A stretch of 64,000 nt of DNA, from the NCBI GenBank assembly GCA_039921525.1, contig JBDSBP010000348.1:28234-92233 (forward strand), read 5' to 3'. Below are positions 45,794 through 54,661 of this stretch, piece by piece. The translations under genes were made by a program, and so were the position numbers. Position 1 is the first letter of the stretch. Each line of letters opens with the position of its first letter. Source of the stretch: JADCRZ01 sp039921525 (GTDB lineage: Bacteria; Bacteroidota; Bacteroidia; Chitinophagales; Chitinophagaceae). The notes below the pieces were generated by a model. The model did no database searches, was not told the DNA's origin, and saw only the letters and a program-made list of their open reading frames with translations.

Positions 45794-47410
45794 CTACTTC
45801 TGCGGAATAAACTCTATAAAATCAATTCTTGCCGCTTCACTGCCATTGGCAACACCCACCAGCTTTATTTCATCCCCATTATTTATCTTTATATTATTGA
45901 ACGTCTTTCTTCTCCATACACCCACATCTTCACTCAGTTTAAATGTTGCCCTTTGTTTATTAGCCACAAATAATGTTATTGTTCCCTGCCCATCTTTTTC
46001 ATCGGCATAGGATATAACAACATTGTAAACACCGGAAGGGCTGTTGAATTTGGCAGTTGCCGTTCCTGAGGAAGGCGTTTGTACAGATGGCTCATTTTTG
46101 TATACGTCCTTACTGTAACCAGTAAGCGCCATGTTCTCCACTTCTAATCCCTGCACGGGTGTAAAACCCTGCACCCCTGCAGACTTAAGACCGCTGCGAA
46201 CTGCGCGTAATAATGAATAAGGTGAACCATCATAATGTTTTACGGCAATGCCCTGAACAGTGCCGTCAACAGATGTCTGGATGGCATTTTTTATTAATTC
46301 TGGTGTTGATGCCATACGGGTAGGGATACCCGATAAGAGTGGCATGCCAGGGCCCAGCAAACTACGATTTAAGGAGAGCCAGGATTTTCTCAGGGTATTG
46401 GCATATCCCTTCTGCTCGGTATGTTCCTGGATTACGCAGGAATTAATGATGCCTTTTAAATCTTCCAGGTACAAGCCGGTAGAGTTATCATTCGTACCCG
46501 AAAAAGGATATATCTCGTTTAAACGAAAATCAATTTTTGGATTGTTCTGGTGTATGCGATCAGCGATTAATTTGTATATTTTAACAGTGGAGGCCCTTCT
46601 GAATTTCAGCCATTGATCCAATTGTGGCTGTGCATTTGGATTGTCTCTAAGGATAGGCATTGCCGCTGTCAGGTCAAAGCCGGAAGTCTTCGCTTCTTTT
46701 TGGCAAGCTTCGCAAAAACAGCTGCCGCCTTTTTCCGGGTTGCCCGGGAAGAACAGCCATATACAGGTTTGAATAAAATCTACATTGTAATTCTTTGATA
46801 AATCGCCGAATAGACCTATCAAATAATCGCGCACGTCCGGGTTATTAGTGCAAGGCCTTTCCAGTGGTTTATTATTGATATCACGTTGTTGAAATTCGGG
46901 GTTCTTTTGCAATACTTCTACCGGAATGTATGTGTGAGAAACTTCAGCACCGGCTTTTAGTCCACGGGCATGCGCAGAATCCACTACGATCTTCACCCAA
47001 TTGGTTTCGCTTAGCCAGGAAAATCTCGATTGTATCGGTTTAATTCGTTTATACAGACCCATCTCCGGAAGAAAATACACGCGTGAATCTTCCGCGTCCC
47101 ATATAGTACGAACCGGGTTATGCAGGAATTCCGGGCTCTGATAAGGGCGATGCTCTTTATGCATAACGGCAAGCACATAAACGAAGTTTATGCCGGCCAT
47201 GCTGGTCATATTATCCAGGATAAGGCTTATCCCCTCATCATGCACTTCCCAGGGATAGGTAGATCCGTCTACCTCAAAGTTCATAGGCGCCGGGGTTGAC
47301 TGTTGAACATTCGGTTGGGCGATCGATCTAGCGGAAATCATTAGGCCAAAAACGAATGTATATGCCACTAGTTTAAAAATGTGCCTTTTCATATTTCTAT
47401 TTCTTTTCAT
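45794..47410 (-). CDS. Secreted TIM-barrel glycosidase-like protein with C-terminal beta domain (copy 1)
   Basis: The start is placed at Met 47408-47410 before a signal peptide (KLVAYTFVFGLMISARSIAQ); Met 47392 also fits, and the longest frame (47497) is disfavoured. The barrel starts PWEVHDEGISLILDNM and contains RGLKAGAEVSHTYIP, a CFCEAC cysteine motif in GGSCFCEACQKEA, and HYDGSPYSLLRAVRSGL. The C-terminal 110 residues (TGTYN-like FNSPSGVYNVVISYADEKDG to IDFIEFIPQK) resemble a CBM6/CBM35 jelly roll. Function is likely glycan hydrolysis or binding; no family was identified. It is a tandem duplicate of the next gene. Confidence 0.7.
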   Translation of the reverse strand: MKRNRNMKRHIFKLVAYTFVFGLMISARSIAQPNVQQSTPAPMNFEVDGSTYPWEVHDEGISLILDNMTSMAGINFVYVLAVMHKEHRPYQSPEFLHNPVRTIWDAEDSRVYFLPEMGLYKRIKPIQSRFSWLSETNWVKIVVDSAHARGLKAGAEVSHTYIPVEVLQKNPEFQQRDINNKPLERPCTNNPDVRDYLIGLFGDLSKNYNVDFIQTCIWLFFPGNPEKGGSCFCEACQKEAKTSGFDLTAAMPILRDNPNAQPQLDQWLKFRRASTVKIYKLIADRIHQNNPKIDFRLNEIYPFSGTNDNSTGLYLEDLKGIINSCVIQEHTEQKGYANTLRKSWLSLNRSLLGPGMPLLSGIPTRMASTPELIKNAIQTSVDGTVQGIAVKHYDGSPYSLLRAVRSGLKSAGVQGFTPVQGLEVENMALTGYSKDVYKNEPSVQTPSSGTATAKFNSPSGVYNVVISYADEKDGQGTITLFVANKQRATFKLSEDVGVWRRKTFNNIKINNGDEIKLVGVANGSEAARIDFIEFIPQK

Positions 47411-47558
47411 ATTATATTTTGAAATCTTAGATAATAAAGATGAATTAATTGCTTTTATACAAGTTATCAAAGACGGCTTTTGCTTGTTTTTAATCATAAC
47501 CCAGGTGCAGTCAGGGCGGGGGCAAGCCCGGCCCCTACAAAAAACATATCCCGGCAGA

Positions 47559-49214
47559 CTATTTTAGTTTTGCTATTTTACCCTTGGAAGCCGGAGCTGT
47601 TTGCGAAATGAACTCGATAAAATCAACTTTAGCCGTTTCACTGCCATCTGCAACACCAACTATTTTTATCTCGTCACCATTCTTTATTTTAATATTCGGG
47701 ATAGTTTTACGTCTCCAGCAATCCACATCTTCGCTTAATTTCCAGGTTGCTTTTTGTTTGCCGCCAACAAACACAGTTATGCTACCCTGACCCTTTTTTT
47801 CATCTGCATACGACACTACAATATTATACGTGCCGGTTGGATTATCGAACTTAGCCGTTGCGGTTCCAGTGCTGGTGGTGTTTACACATGGTTCAATAAG
47901 ATACTTGTCAGGCGTATATCCTGAAAGCGTCATATTTTCCACTTCCAAACCCACCACTGGCGTGAAACCTTCTACTCCTGCTTCGCTAAGACCGTTTCGA
48001 ACGGCACGTAATAAAGAATATGGCGATCCGTCGTAATGTTTAACGCCTAAACCTCTTGCGCCATTATCCACGGAAATCTTAATACTCGACTTTACAATTT
48101 CGGGCGTGGTTAATAAGCGGGTAGGCACACCTGCTATTATCGGAACGTTTTTTCCAACATAATAAAGAGTGGTTAAGATGCGCGATGCGCGGTCGGACTT
48201 TTGATACCCATTTTGTTCAGTATGTGTAGACAGATGCACTGAATTAATATTGCCGTTTTTTAATTCGTCCAGGTGTAAACCGGAAGAACGGTTATTTAAA
48301 TCATTTAAGCGAAAATCAATTTTGGGATTTATCTGGTGGATGCGATCAGTAACCAGTTTATACAATTTTGTGGTAGAGGCTCTTCTAAAATCCAGCCATT
48401 GGTCCAATTGTGGCTGAGCATTAGGATTGTCTTTCAAAACAGGAATGGCGGCTGCCATATCAAATCCCATGGCCTTTGCTTCCTTCTGGCATGATTCACA
48501 GAAGCAGGTACCTCCCTTTATTGGATCATCTGAATTGCTGTACATCAACATACATGTCTGGATATAATCAACATCGTAATTTGTTGCGATATCTCCATAT
48601 AACGCTAACAGGTATTCGCGAACATCGGGGTTATTAGTGCATGGTTTTGCTTCCATAGGGCCGCCTGGAAGTAGTTTGCCATTTATATCACGTTGCTGAA
48701 GTTCCGGATGTTCTTTTAGGTACTCCAGCGGAATATAAGTATGTGAAACCTCTGCGCCTGCACGCAAGCCGCGTGCGTGTGCTTTGTCTAATACAATTTT
48801 CAGCCAGTCCGTATCATTAAGCCAGGCAAAACTTGAAAGCTGCGGCTTTATACGGCCATACATTTCCATGTGCGGGCGGAAGTATGCTTTTGAATCTTCA
48901 GCGTCCCATTCGCGGCGCACGGGGTTATGATTGAATAGAAAAGTACCAGGCAGGTTATTAGAATTGAAGGGGCGATGCTCCTGGTGCATAACGGCCAGCA
49001 TGTATACCGAATTAATCCCGGCGATGCTTGTCATGTTATCCAGTATAAGATCAATGCCTTCATCATGCACTTCCCAGGGATATATGCTGCCAGTTACTTC
49101 AAATTTGGGCGCAGGAACATTGGAGCGCTGGGTTACCTGGGCGTGTAAATTAGCGATTCCCAAAAAAGTGAACAGAATTAAGACGAGGTTTTTGTAAATA
49201 TCTAGTTTTTTCAT
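47559..49214 (-). CDS. Secreted TIM-barrel glycosidase-like protein with C-terminal beta domain (copy 2)
   Basis: This 551-residue paralogue of the preceding entry has a signal peptide (1-25, LGIANLHAQ). Shared segments include YPWEVHDEGI, RGLRAGAEVSHTYIPLEYL, CTNNPDVREYLLALYGDI, the cysteine motif CFCESC (237-242), and a CBM-like C terminus (about 430-540, DNPTGTYNIVVSYADEKKG). Both copies lie directly after the SusD gene, so they probably act on the glycan bound by SusC/SusD. The catalytic acid cannot be placed with certainty. Confidence 0.7.
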   Translation of the reverse strand: MKKLDIYKNLVLILFTFLGIANLHAQVTQRSNVPAPKFEVTGSIYPWEVHDEGIDLILDNMTSIAGINSVYMLAVMHQEHRPFNSNNLPGTFLFNHNPVRREWDAEDSKAYFRPHMEMYGRIKPQLSSFAWLNDTDWLKIVLDKAHARGLRAGAEVSHTYIPLEYLKEHPELQQRDINGKLLPGGPMEAKPCTNNPDVREYLLALYGDIATNYDVDYIQTCMLMYSNSDDPIKGGTCFCESCQKEAKAMGFDMAAAIPVLKDNPNAQPQLDQWLDFRRASTTKLYKLVTDRIHQINPKIDFRLNDLNNRSSGLHLDELKNGNINSVHLSTHTEQNGYQKSDRASRILTTLYYVGKNVPIIAGVPTRLLTTPEIVKSSIKISVDNGARGLGVKHYDGSPYSLLRAVRNGLSEAGVEGFTPVVGLEVENMTLSGYTPDKYLIEPCVNTTSTGTATAKFDNPTGTYNIVVSYADEKKGQGSITVFVGGKQKATWKLSEDVDCWRRKTIPNIKIKNGDEIKIVGVADGSETAKVDFIEFISQTAPASKGKIAKLK

Positions 49215-49249
49215 TGAAGTTATTTTTGTTGTTAGGAATTGTTTTTTTA

Positions 49250-49397
49250 GGCTATCGGCTGTCAGTTATCAGCTATCGGCCGTCGGTTGTCAGCTATTGT
49301 ATAAAACTTGTTCTTTTGTTCTATTCTTATCATCATTACCCAGTTTTAAAATATCGTACCTGAAAGCTGACAGCCGATAGCTGATAGCTGACAGCTT
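49250..49397. repeat. Heptamer array (GCTATCG family), inverted pair
   Basis: The left arm (49250-49298) and right arm (49362-49397) are complementary, and the right arm touches the SusD stop codon at 49396. It separates SusD from the downstream glycosidase-like gene. Confidence 0.9.
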
Positions 49398-50835
49398 ATT
49401 TATACCCCGTGTTCTGCGGAAATATAGCCGGGTTGTTCATCAGTTGCAATTGACCAAGTGGGATTGGGAAAACAGTCATGAAGGACTTCATTCCCTTTGC
49501 CTGCAGAATAGCCAGGGCACGACCGGTCCTCACCAGGTCGAACCATCTATGCCCTTCCATGCCGAGTTCAAGTCTTCTTTCGAGGTAAATTTTTTCGCGT
49601 GCGTCGGCTACAGAGAGGCCAGTATATCCCGCCAAACCTGCGCGGGTACGCACCTGGTTAACATAAGTGACTGCCTCGGCGGTTTTGCCGTTTTCATTTA
49701 ATGCTTCGGCATACATTAGTAGAACATCGGCATACCGCAGTACTTTCCAGTTGGCTTTACTATCACCTGAACTTATAACCGGTGTCAGGTATTTTTTTGT
49801 AACGGTTGAGGCTTGCAAAAATTTTACAAATGTTCCGGTGCCATCCACAAAACCACCGCTTGCATCAACGGTTACGTCTCTTCTTAAGTCTTTCGGATCA
49901 AATGCTTTAAACAGATCCATTGTGGGATTATTATCTTCTCCTCCCCCGCCGGTTATTTTATAGAAAGTAGCAAAGGGCGCAGAAAGCGGAGAAAATCTAT
50001 TGGTGAAGCCGCTGCCTAACCCACCTAACGCTTCCGCATATTCGATATCAAAAATATATTCGCTATGATGTTCTTCTTTGGAATAATCAAACAAGTCATT
50101 ATAATTTTTCAAAAGCGCATATCCCAATGTCGTAACTTCCTGAAATTTAGTTTCGGCTTTGGGAAAATCCTTTATTGTCAGATAAACGTTTCCTAATAAA
50201 GCTTTTGCTGCTCCTTTTGTTGCCCTTCCAATTTCCGTACCGGTATATTTAACAGGTAACCCGTTTTCAGCATCCTGCAGATCTTTGATGATTATCTCAC
50301 TATATATCTTTTCTACTTTCTCGCGGCCTGCTTTGTATGCCTCTGTTATATCTATCGGGGTAGTGATCATGGGAACATCGCCGAATAGCCGAACCAAATC
50401 GAAATAGGCAAAAGCCCGCAGGAATTTTGCTTCCGCTATATGACGGGCCTTATTAGTAACAACTGCAGCATCTGCCTTTTCAATTTTCGCCAGAATATTA
50501 TTAGTACGTGCAATGAGGTTATAATAATTATTCCACGTGGTTTTTAACAAGGCATCGTTGGCATCCAGCGTAAACACGTCAATATAATAACTGGATTGAT
50601 TTCTACTTACCTCTTTCCAGGAATCATCACTGGCCACATCTCCAAACATCCAGAAATCATTATACTGATTTCGCAAAACACTGTAACTTCCTATCACCGC
50701 GTCCTGGAAGTCTTTATCGGTTTTAAACAAAGCGGCCACACTTACAGATGAGATAGGCGCGAGTTCGATAAAGTCTTTTTTACAGGACATCATAAAAAAT
50801 GAAACAGATACTATTAAACAAAATATTTTTTTCAT
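49396..50835 (-). CDS. SusD/RagB-family glycan-binding lipoprotein
   Basis: This 479-residue lipoprotein has the lipobox FFMMSCKKDF (Cys18) and the SusD fold: N-terminal FIELAPISS, TPR-like helices (AEAKFLRAFAYFDLVRLFGDVP, shown in part: RAFAYFDLVRLFGDVP), and the C-terminal RRLELGMEGHRWFDLVRTGRA region (in part LGMEGHRWFDLVRTG). It sits on the outer membrane surface and delivers oligosaccharide to the partner SusC. The gene starts 19 bases after the SusC stop codon. The substrate cannot be read from sequence. Confidence 0.95.
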   Translation of the reverse strand: MKKIFCLIVSVSFFMMSCKKDFIELAPISSVSVAALFKTDKDFQDAVIGSYSVLRNQYNDFWMFGDVASDDSWKEVSRNQSSYYIDVFTLDANDALLKTTWNNYYNLIARTNNILAKIEKADAAVVTNKARHIAEAKFLRAFAYFDLVRLFGDVPMITTPIDITEAYKAGREKVEKIYSEIIIKDLQDAENGLPVKYTGTEIGRATKGAAKALLGNVYLTIKDFPKAETKFQEVTTLGYALLKNYNDLFDYSKEEHHSEYIFDIEYAEALGGLGSGFTNRFSPLSAPFATFYKITGGGGEDNNPTMDLFKAFDPKDLRRDVTVDASGGFVDGTGTFVKFLQASTVTKKYLTPVISSGDSKANWKVLRYADVLLMYAEALNENGKTAEAVTYVNQVRTRAGLAGYTGLSVADAREKIYLERRLELGMEGHRWFDLVRTGRALAILQAKGMKSFMTVFPIPLGQLQLMNNPAIFPQNTGYK

Positions 50836-50854
50836 ATACTTATTTTATAAATCA

Positions 50855-53800
50855 TCAAAATGATACATTCAAGCCAAGTACAAAACTTTTCGGCAATGGA
50901 TAATCGTTTTGTTCATTTCCGGGTGTTAATGGATTTTCACTCAGGCTTACATCAGGATTAAATGAAGTATATTTTGTAACCAGGAAAGGATTGGTAGCAT
51001 TGAAGTAAATCCGGAGAGAATTCAGGCTTAATTTATTTGAAAGTTTTTCCGGTAATGTATAACCGCTAATTATATTATTAACCCGGAGAAATGATCCGTT
51101 ATCCATAAACTGCTGACCTATTGCACGGGCACCGCCTGTAGGTGCATTGTTTGGCCTTTGGGTTTTTCCATCACCAGGATCCTGCTCCGATTTCCAATAG
51201 TCGTTATTGAATGCATAACCCCTCAACCTACCTCTTCCGCTATTACCTTGTCCCCTGGACAAGTTGTACACCTGCGAACCATGGGTGCCCTGGATATTAA
51301 CGCTTACACTAAAATTTCCGTACGAAAAGTTATTCGTCATTCCATAATAAAAATCAGGATATGGTGAACCAATCACGGTATAATCCGCACTGCTGATGAT
51401 ACCATCAGGTTTGCCATTGGGGCCGCTAACATCAACAAATCGCATATCACCTACACGGGAGCGGTCTGCAGCGCCGGGATTCCAGATGGGGCCTTTATCA
51501 AGTTCGGCCTGGTTCTTGAAAATACCGTCTAACTTCAGACCATAAAACATCCCGATAGGCTGGCCAATCATAGTTATATTATTTGCTGTATAGATCGGGT
51601 CGCCGGAAGGACCTAACTTGATAACCTTATTCCTGTAAGTAGACAGATTGAAATCAGTTGACCATTGAAATTTACTATTTAGGTTCACAGTGCTTAATAC
51701 AAACTCCCATCCATTGTTAGACACTTCCCCTATATTTTGTAAAGCATTGCTAAAGCCGGTAGTACTTGGAATATTTACACTCAGCAATAAATTGGTATTA
51801 TTAGATTTAAAGTGATCAACGGTGAGGCGTATGCGGTTGTTGAAAACAGCCGCGTCTATTCCTACGTTTATTTGTTTTTGTTTTTCCCATGTCAGGATAG
51901 GATTCTCCAATTTTCCCTGTGCAAACCCGCCTATCGCACCATTGCCCAAAACATATTTTTCATAATTGATAGTAGCATAGCTCTCATAGTTGCCAATATT
52001 GTTATTGCCTGATTCACCAAAACTTGCCCTGATCTTTAGTTCACTTAGGAAATTAACATTCTTAAAAAATTTTTCTTCCTTAACACGCCATGCCAACGCT
52101 ACCGACGGAAAAAATGCATATTTATTCTCTGACCCGAAACGGGAAGAGCCGTCTGAACGTATGGAGGTGGTCAGGTAATATCTGTTATCATAATTATAAT
52201 TGATTCTTGCCAGGTAAGAAAGTATCGACCATTCGTAGGTGTCGGAACTGCCTCCTGTTAGTAACCCGCTAACCGCGCTTAACGTAGGCACCAGGTTATT
52301 CGGGTATTTATTACTTACCATATTATTTAACTCACCTCTTTCTTTCTGTGATGTATAACCTGCCAACGCTGTTATAGAATGCTTCTTGTATGTTTTATTA
52401 TAGTTCATCGTATATTCGGCAATCCAGTTGGTGATTAAAGCAGCATTATCAGTACCAACGGCAGGTACATTCAATAACACGGGAAGCTGCGGCACAAATG
52501 TCATGCCCTTGATGCTCATGAGGTTGGTACCAATCATGACGTTCAGGTTCAAGCCATCCAGAATTTTATATTCTGCATTAACATTTCCCAAAAAACGCAA
52601 CGTCTTCTGAGTAGTGATCGTTTCTCTTGCCACAGCAAGGGGATTATTTATTTCGGAAAGATCGGCGCGCCCATGTTCATTGGTATATTTACCGTTTGAA
52701 TCTGTTAATGGGATCCAGTTGAAAGTACCCAATGCGCTGCCGATAAAATTACCTTCACCACCGGTATATACGGGAAGCGCTCTTTTATTGGTGAAGGACG
52801 GATTTACGTTAAGCTTCACCGTTAGTCTTTTTGAAAGTTTCGCATCTAAGTTTGCTCTTAGCGAATACCTTTTGAAGTCACTGTTTATTACGATGCCTTC
52901 AGGGTTAGAATATTCACCGCTCAACGCAAAGCGTATATTCTCGCTGCCACCGGTAGCCGTTAATTGATATTGTTTCATGGGTGCCGTGCGCAAAATTTCA
53001 TCTAGTGGATCTGAATCATAGGTGTTCTTTCCTGATAGAACATCCAGTATCTGGGCCGGAACTGCAATTTTCCAGCTGGCAGGAGGTCCTGAAACGCTAT
53101 TACCGGCATCCAGGTTATTGTTCCTGTATCCGTCATAACCATACTGTGCCTGCTCAAAAGCATTTTTCATCCTGGGTTTTTTCAATATTTGCTGTAACCC
53201 GAAATAAGTGTCGAAAGTAATATTCGTTCTGCCCACCCTGCCTCTTTTGGTATTAATAATGATAACACCATTCGAACCTCTTGATCCATAGATAGCGGTG
53301 GCGGAAGCATCTTTTAAAATATCCATCGTTTCAATGTCATTAGGATTAAGCGTTTGAATATTGTCGGTAGGAAACCCGTCTACAACATACAATGGCCCTG
53401 CACCTGCCGAAATACTGCCAATACCCCTTATCCGTATCTGTGGAGCAACCCCTGGCTCACCGGAAACCGCTTTAACCTGCACCCCTGCTACTTTTCCAGC
53501 CAGCGCCTGTTCAACGCGTGTTACCGCCAGATCTTTGATTTCCTTCGTGCCCACCGACGCAACAGAGCCTGTAAGATCCTTTCTTTTTTGAGTGCCATAT
53601 CCCACAACAACCACCTGGTCTAATGAAGTGGAAGTTGCAACGAGCTTAACAACCAACGACAGCATTATTTCTGCTTTAATATTATAGCCAGACATTATCT
53701 GGTTTTCATATCCCACCATAGAAAAAGTAAAACTATAAGGTCCGCCGGGAGAGATGCGGCTGAAGTTAAAAACGCCGGTACTATCTGTTGTTGTACCGGA

Positions 53801-53989
53801 TGTAAAATTCGTTTTTGTATTCCTTATGACAACTGAAACTCCTGTAAGGGGCTCATCGTAGCTATTTTGCACAACGCCTTTTATAACGCTTGCTTTAACC
53901 TGCGCATTAACTTGTTGCAATTGGAGGAGACAGCCAACGATCATCAGGGCATGGAATGGCACCCTGGATTTAGGTAGATTAAATCTCAT
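50855..53989 (-). CDS. SusC/RagA-family TonB-dependent transporter
   Basis: This 1044-residue transporter has a signal peptide (to about residue 29, QQVNAQ), a carboxypeptidase-regulatory-like domain (about 33-115), a plug starting VVVGYGTQKRKDLTGSV and containing IRIRGIGSISAGAGPLYVVD, and a long outer-membrane barrel ending in SFVLGLNVSF with C-terminal Phe. It imports a glycan or other large nutrient with TonB energy. No STN domain is present, so no FecR-type signalling is expected. With the adjacent SusD it forms the core of the utilisation locus. Confidence 0.95.
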   Translation of the reverse strand: MRFNLPKSRVPFHALMIVGCLLQLQQVNAQVKASVIKGVVQNSYDEPLTGVSVVIRNTKTNFTSGTTTDSTGVFNFSRISPGGPYSFTFSMVGYENQIMSGYNIKAEIMLSLVVKLVATSTSLDQVVVVGYGTQKRKDLTGSVASVGTKEIKDLAVTRVEQALAGKVAGVQVKAVSGEPGVAPQIRIRGIGSISAGAGPLYVVDGFPTDNIQTLNPNDIETMDILKDASATAIYGSRGSNGVIIINTKRGRVGRTNITFDTYFGLQQILKKPRMKNAFEQAQYGYDGYRNNNLDAGNSVSGPPASWKIAVPAQILDVLSGKNTYDSDPLDEILRTAPMKQYQLTATGGSENIRFALSGEYSNPEGIVINSDFKRYSLRANLDAKLSKRLTVKLNVNPSFTNKRALPVYTGGEGNFIGSALGTFNWIPLTDSNGKYTNEHGRADLSEINNPLAVARETITTQKTLRFLGNVNAEYKILDGLNLNVMIGTNLMSIKGMTFVPQLPVLLNVPAVGTDNAALITNWIAEYTMNYNKTYKKHSITALAGYTSQKERGELNNMVSNKYPNNLVPTLSAVSGLLTGGSSDTYEWSILSYLARINYNYDNRYYLTTSIRSDGSSRFGSENKYAFFPSVALAWRVKEEKFFKNVNFLSELKIRASFGESGNNNIGNYESYATINYEKYVLGNGAIGGFAQGKLENPILTWEKQKQINVGIDAAVFNNRIRLTVDHFKSNNTNLLLSVNIPSTTGFSNALQNIGEVSNNGWEFVLSTVNLNSKFQWSTDFNLSTYRNKVIKLGPSGDPIYTANNITMIGQPIGMFYGLKLDGIFKNQAELDKGPIWNPGAADRSRVGDMRFVDVSGPNGKPDGIISSADYTVIGSPYPDFYYGMTNNFSYGNFSVSVNIQGTHGSQVYNLSRGQGNSGRGRLRGYAFNNDYWKSEQDPGDGKTQRPNNAPTGGARAIGQQFMDNGSFLRVNNIISGYTLPEKLSNKLSLNSLRIYFNATNPFLVTKYTSFNPDVSLSENPLTPGNEQNDYPLPKSFVLGLNVSF

Positions 53990-54661
53990 ATGACATGCAT
54001 TTAATAGTGAGAAAAAAAGTTCCTGTTACGCTATCAATTAGAGTACAATCGTTAAATAAAGAATGGTTATATTAAGAATATTTTTTAAAAATATAAGGTA
54101 CAGATCATTATGTGCAATATCATTTAAGCACATAATTTCAAGCATTACATGACTTGGCTTTCTTCTTAAATTTGTTGGAGGCAACACTATTAACATCACT
54201 TTTTATAAGTGAAAGGAAATCGACCGGCTTTACGTTTTTATTAATTCACGGGGTAGTTGTACAATTCTGCGTTCTTATTATTATACGAGATAAAGAGAGT
54301 TTACCCTTACATGAAATAAAAATTATTTTTTGAAAAAAATTACGGTCTTGATTTATATGATGCAACAGAACTCCGCATGTTGGTACTGCTTATAAAACTA
54401 TCAGGAATGATGGTTCAATCTTCCCCTCCTTATTTCAAGGAGGGGATGTTCAGAAACGATGCGAAGCACGTTTCTGAACGGGGGTGGTTCTGCGGAGTGA
54501 CTCCGAATGATCTAAGTTGCTGAGTTTTGAACACCTATTTGCTGGCTACACTCCGCGGCAACCACCCCCATTGGATTCCGTGCTACGCAACGGAATCCAA
54601 CGTCTCCTCCTTAAAAAAAGGAGGAGAAGATAGTGCGGTTATCCCGCAGGTATGCCAGACC
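53990..54661. other. Gap before SusC with palindromes
   Basis: The part next to SusC (53990-54410) is AT-rich and must hold its leader and promoter; no -33/-7 match was clear. The rest (54420-54640) holds nested hairpins described separately. Confidence 0.7.
54420..54632. repeat. Cluster of nested palindromes (REP-like)
   Basis: Hairpins in order are CCCCTCCTT/AAGGAGGGG, GTTCAGAAACG/CGTTTCTGAAC, an outer GGGGTGGTT/AACCACCCC pairing, GGATTCCGT/ACGGAATCC and CTCCTCCTT/AAGGAGGAG. The 54578-54612 part also occurs, inverted, at 28271-28306. Confidence 0.75.

Noticed and set aside
47411..47497. N-terminal extension of the TIM-barrel copy 1
   Set aside because: The extra 29 residues would precede the signal peptide; the paralogue starts directly with its signal peptide.
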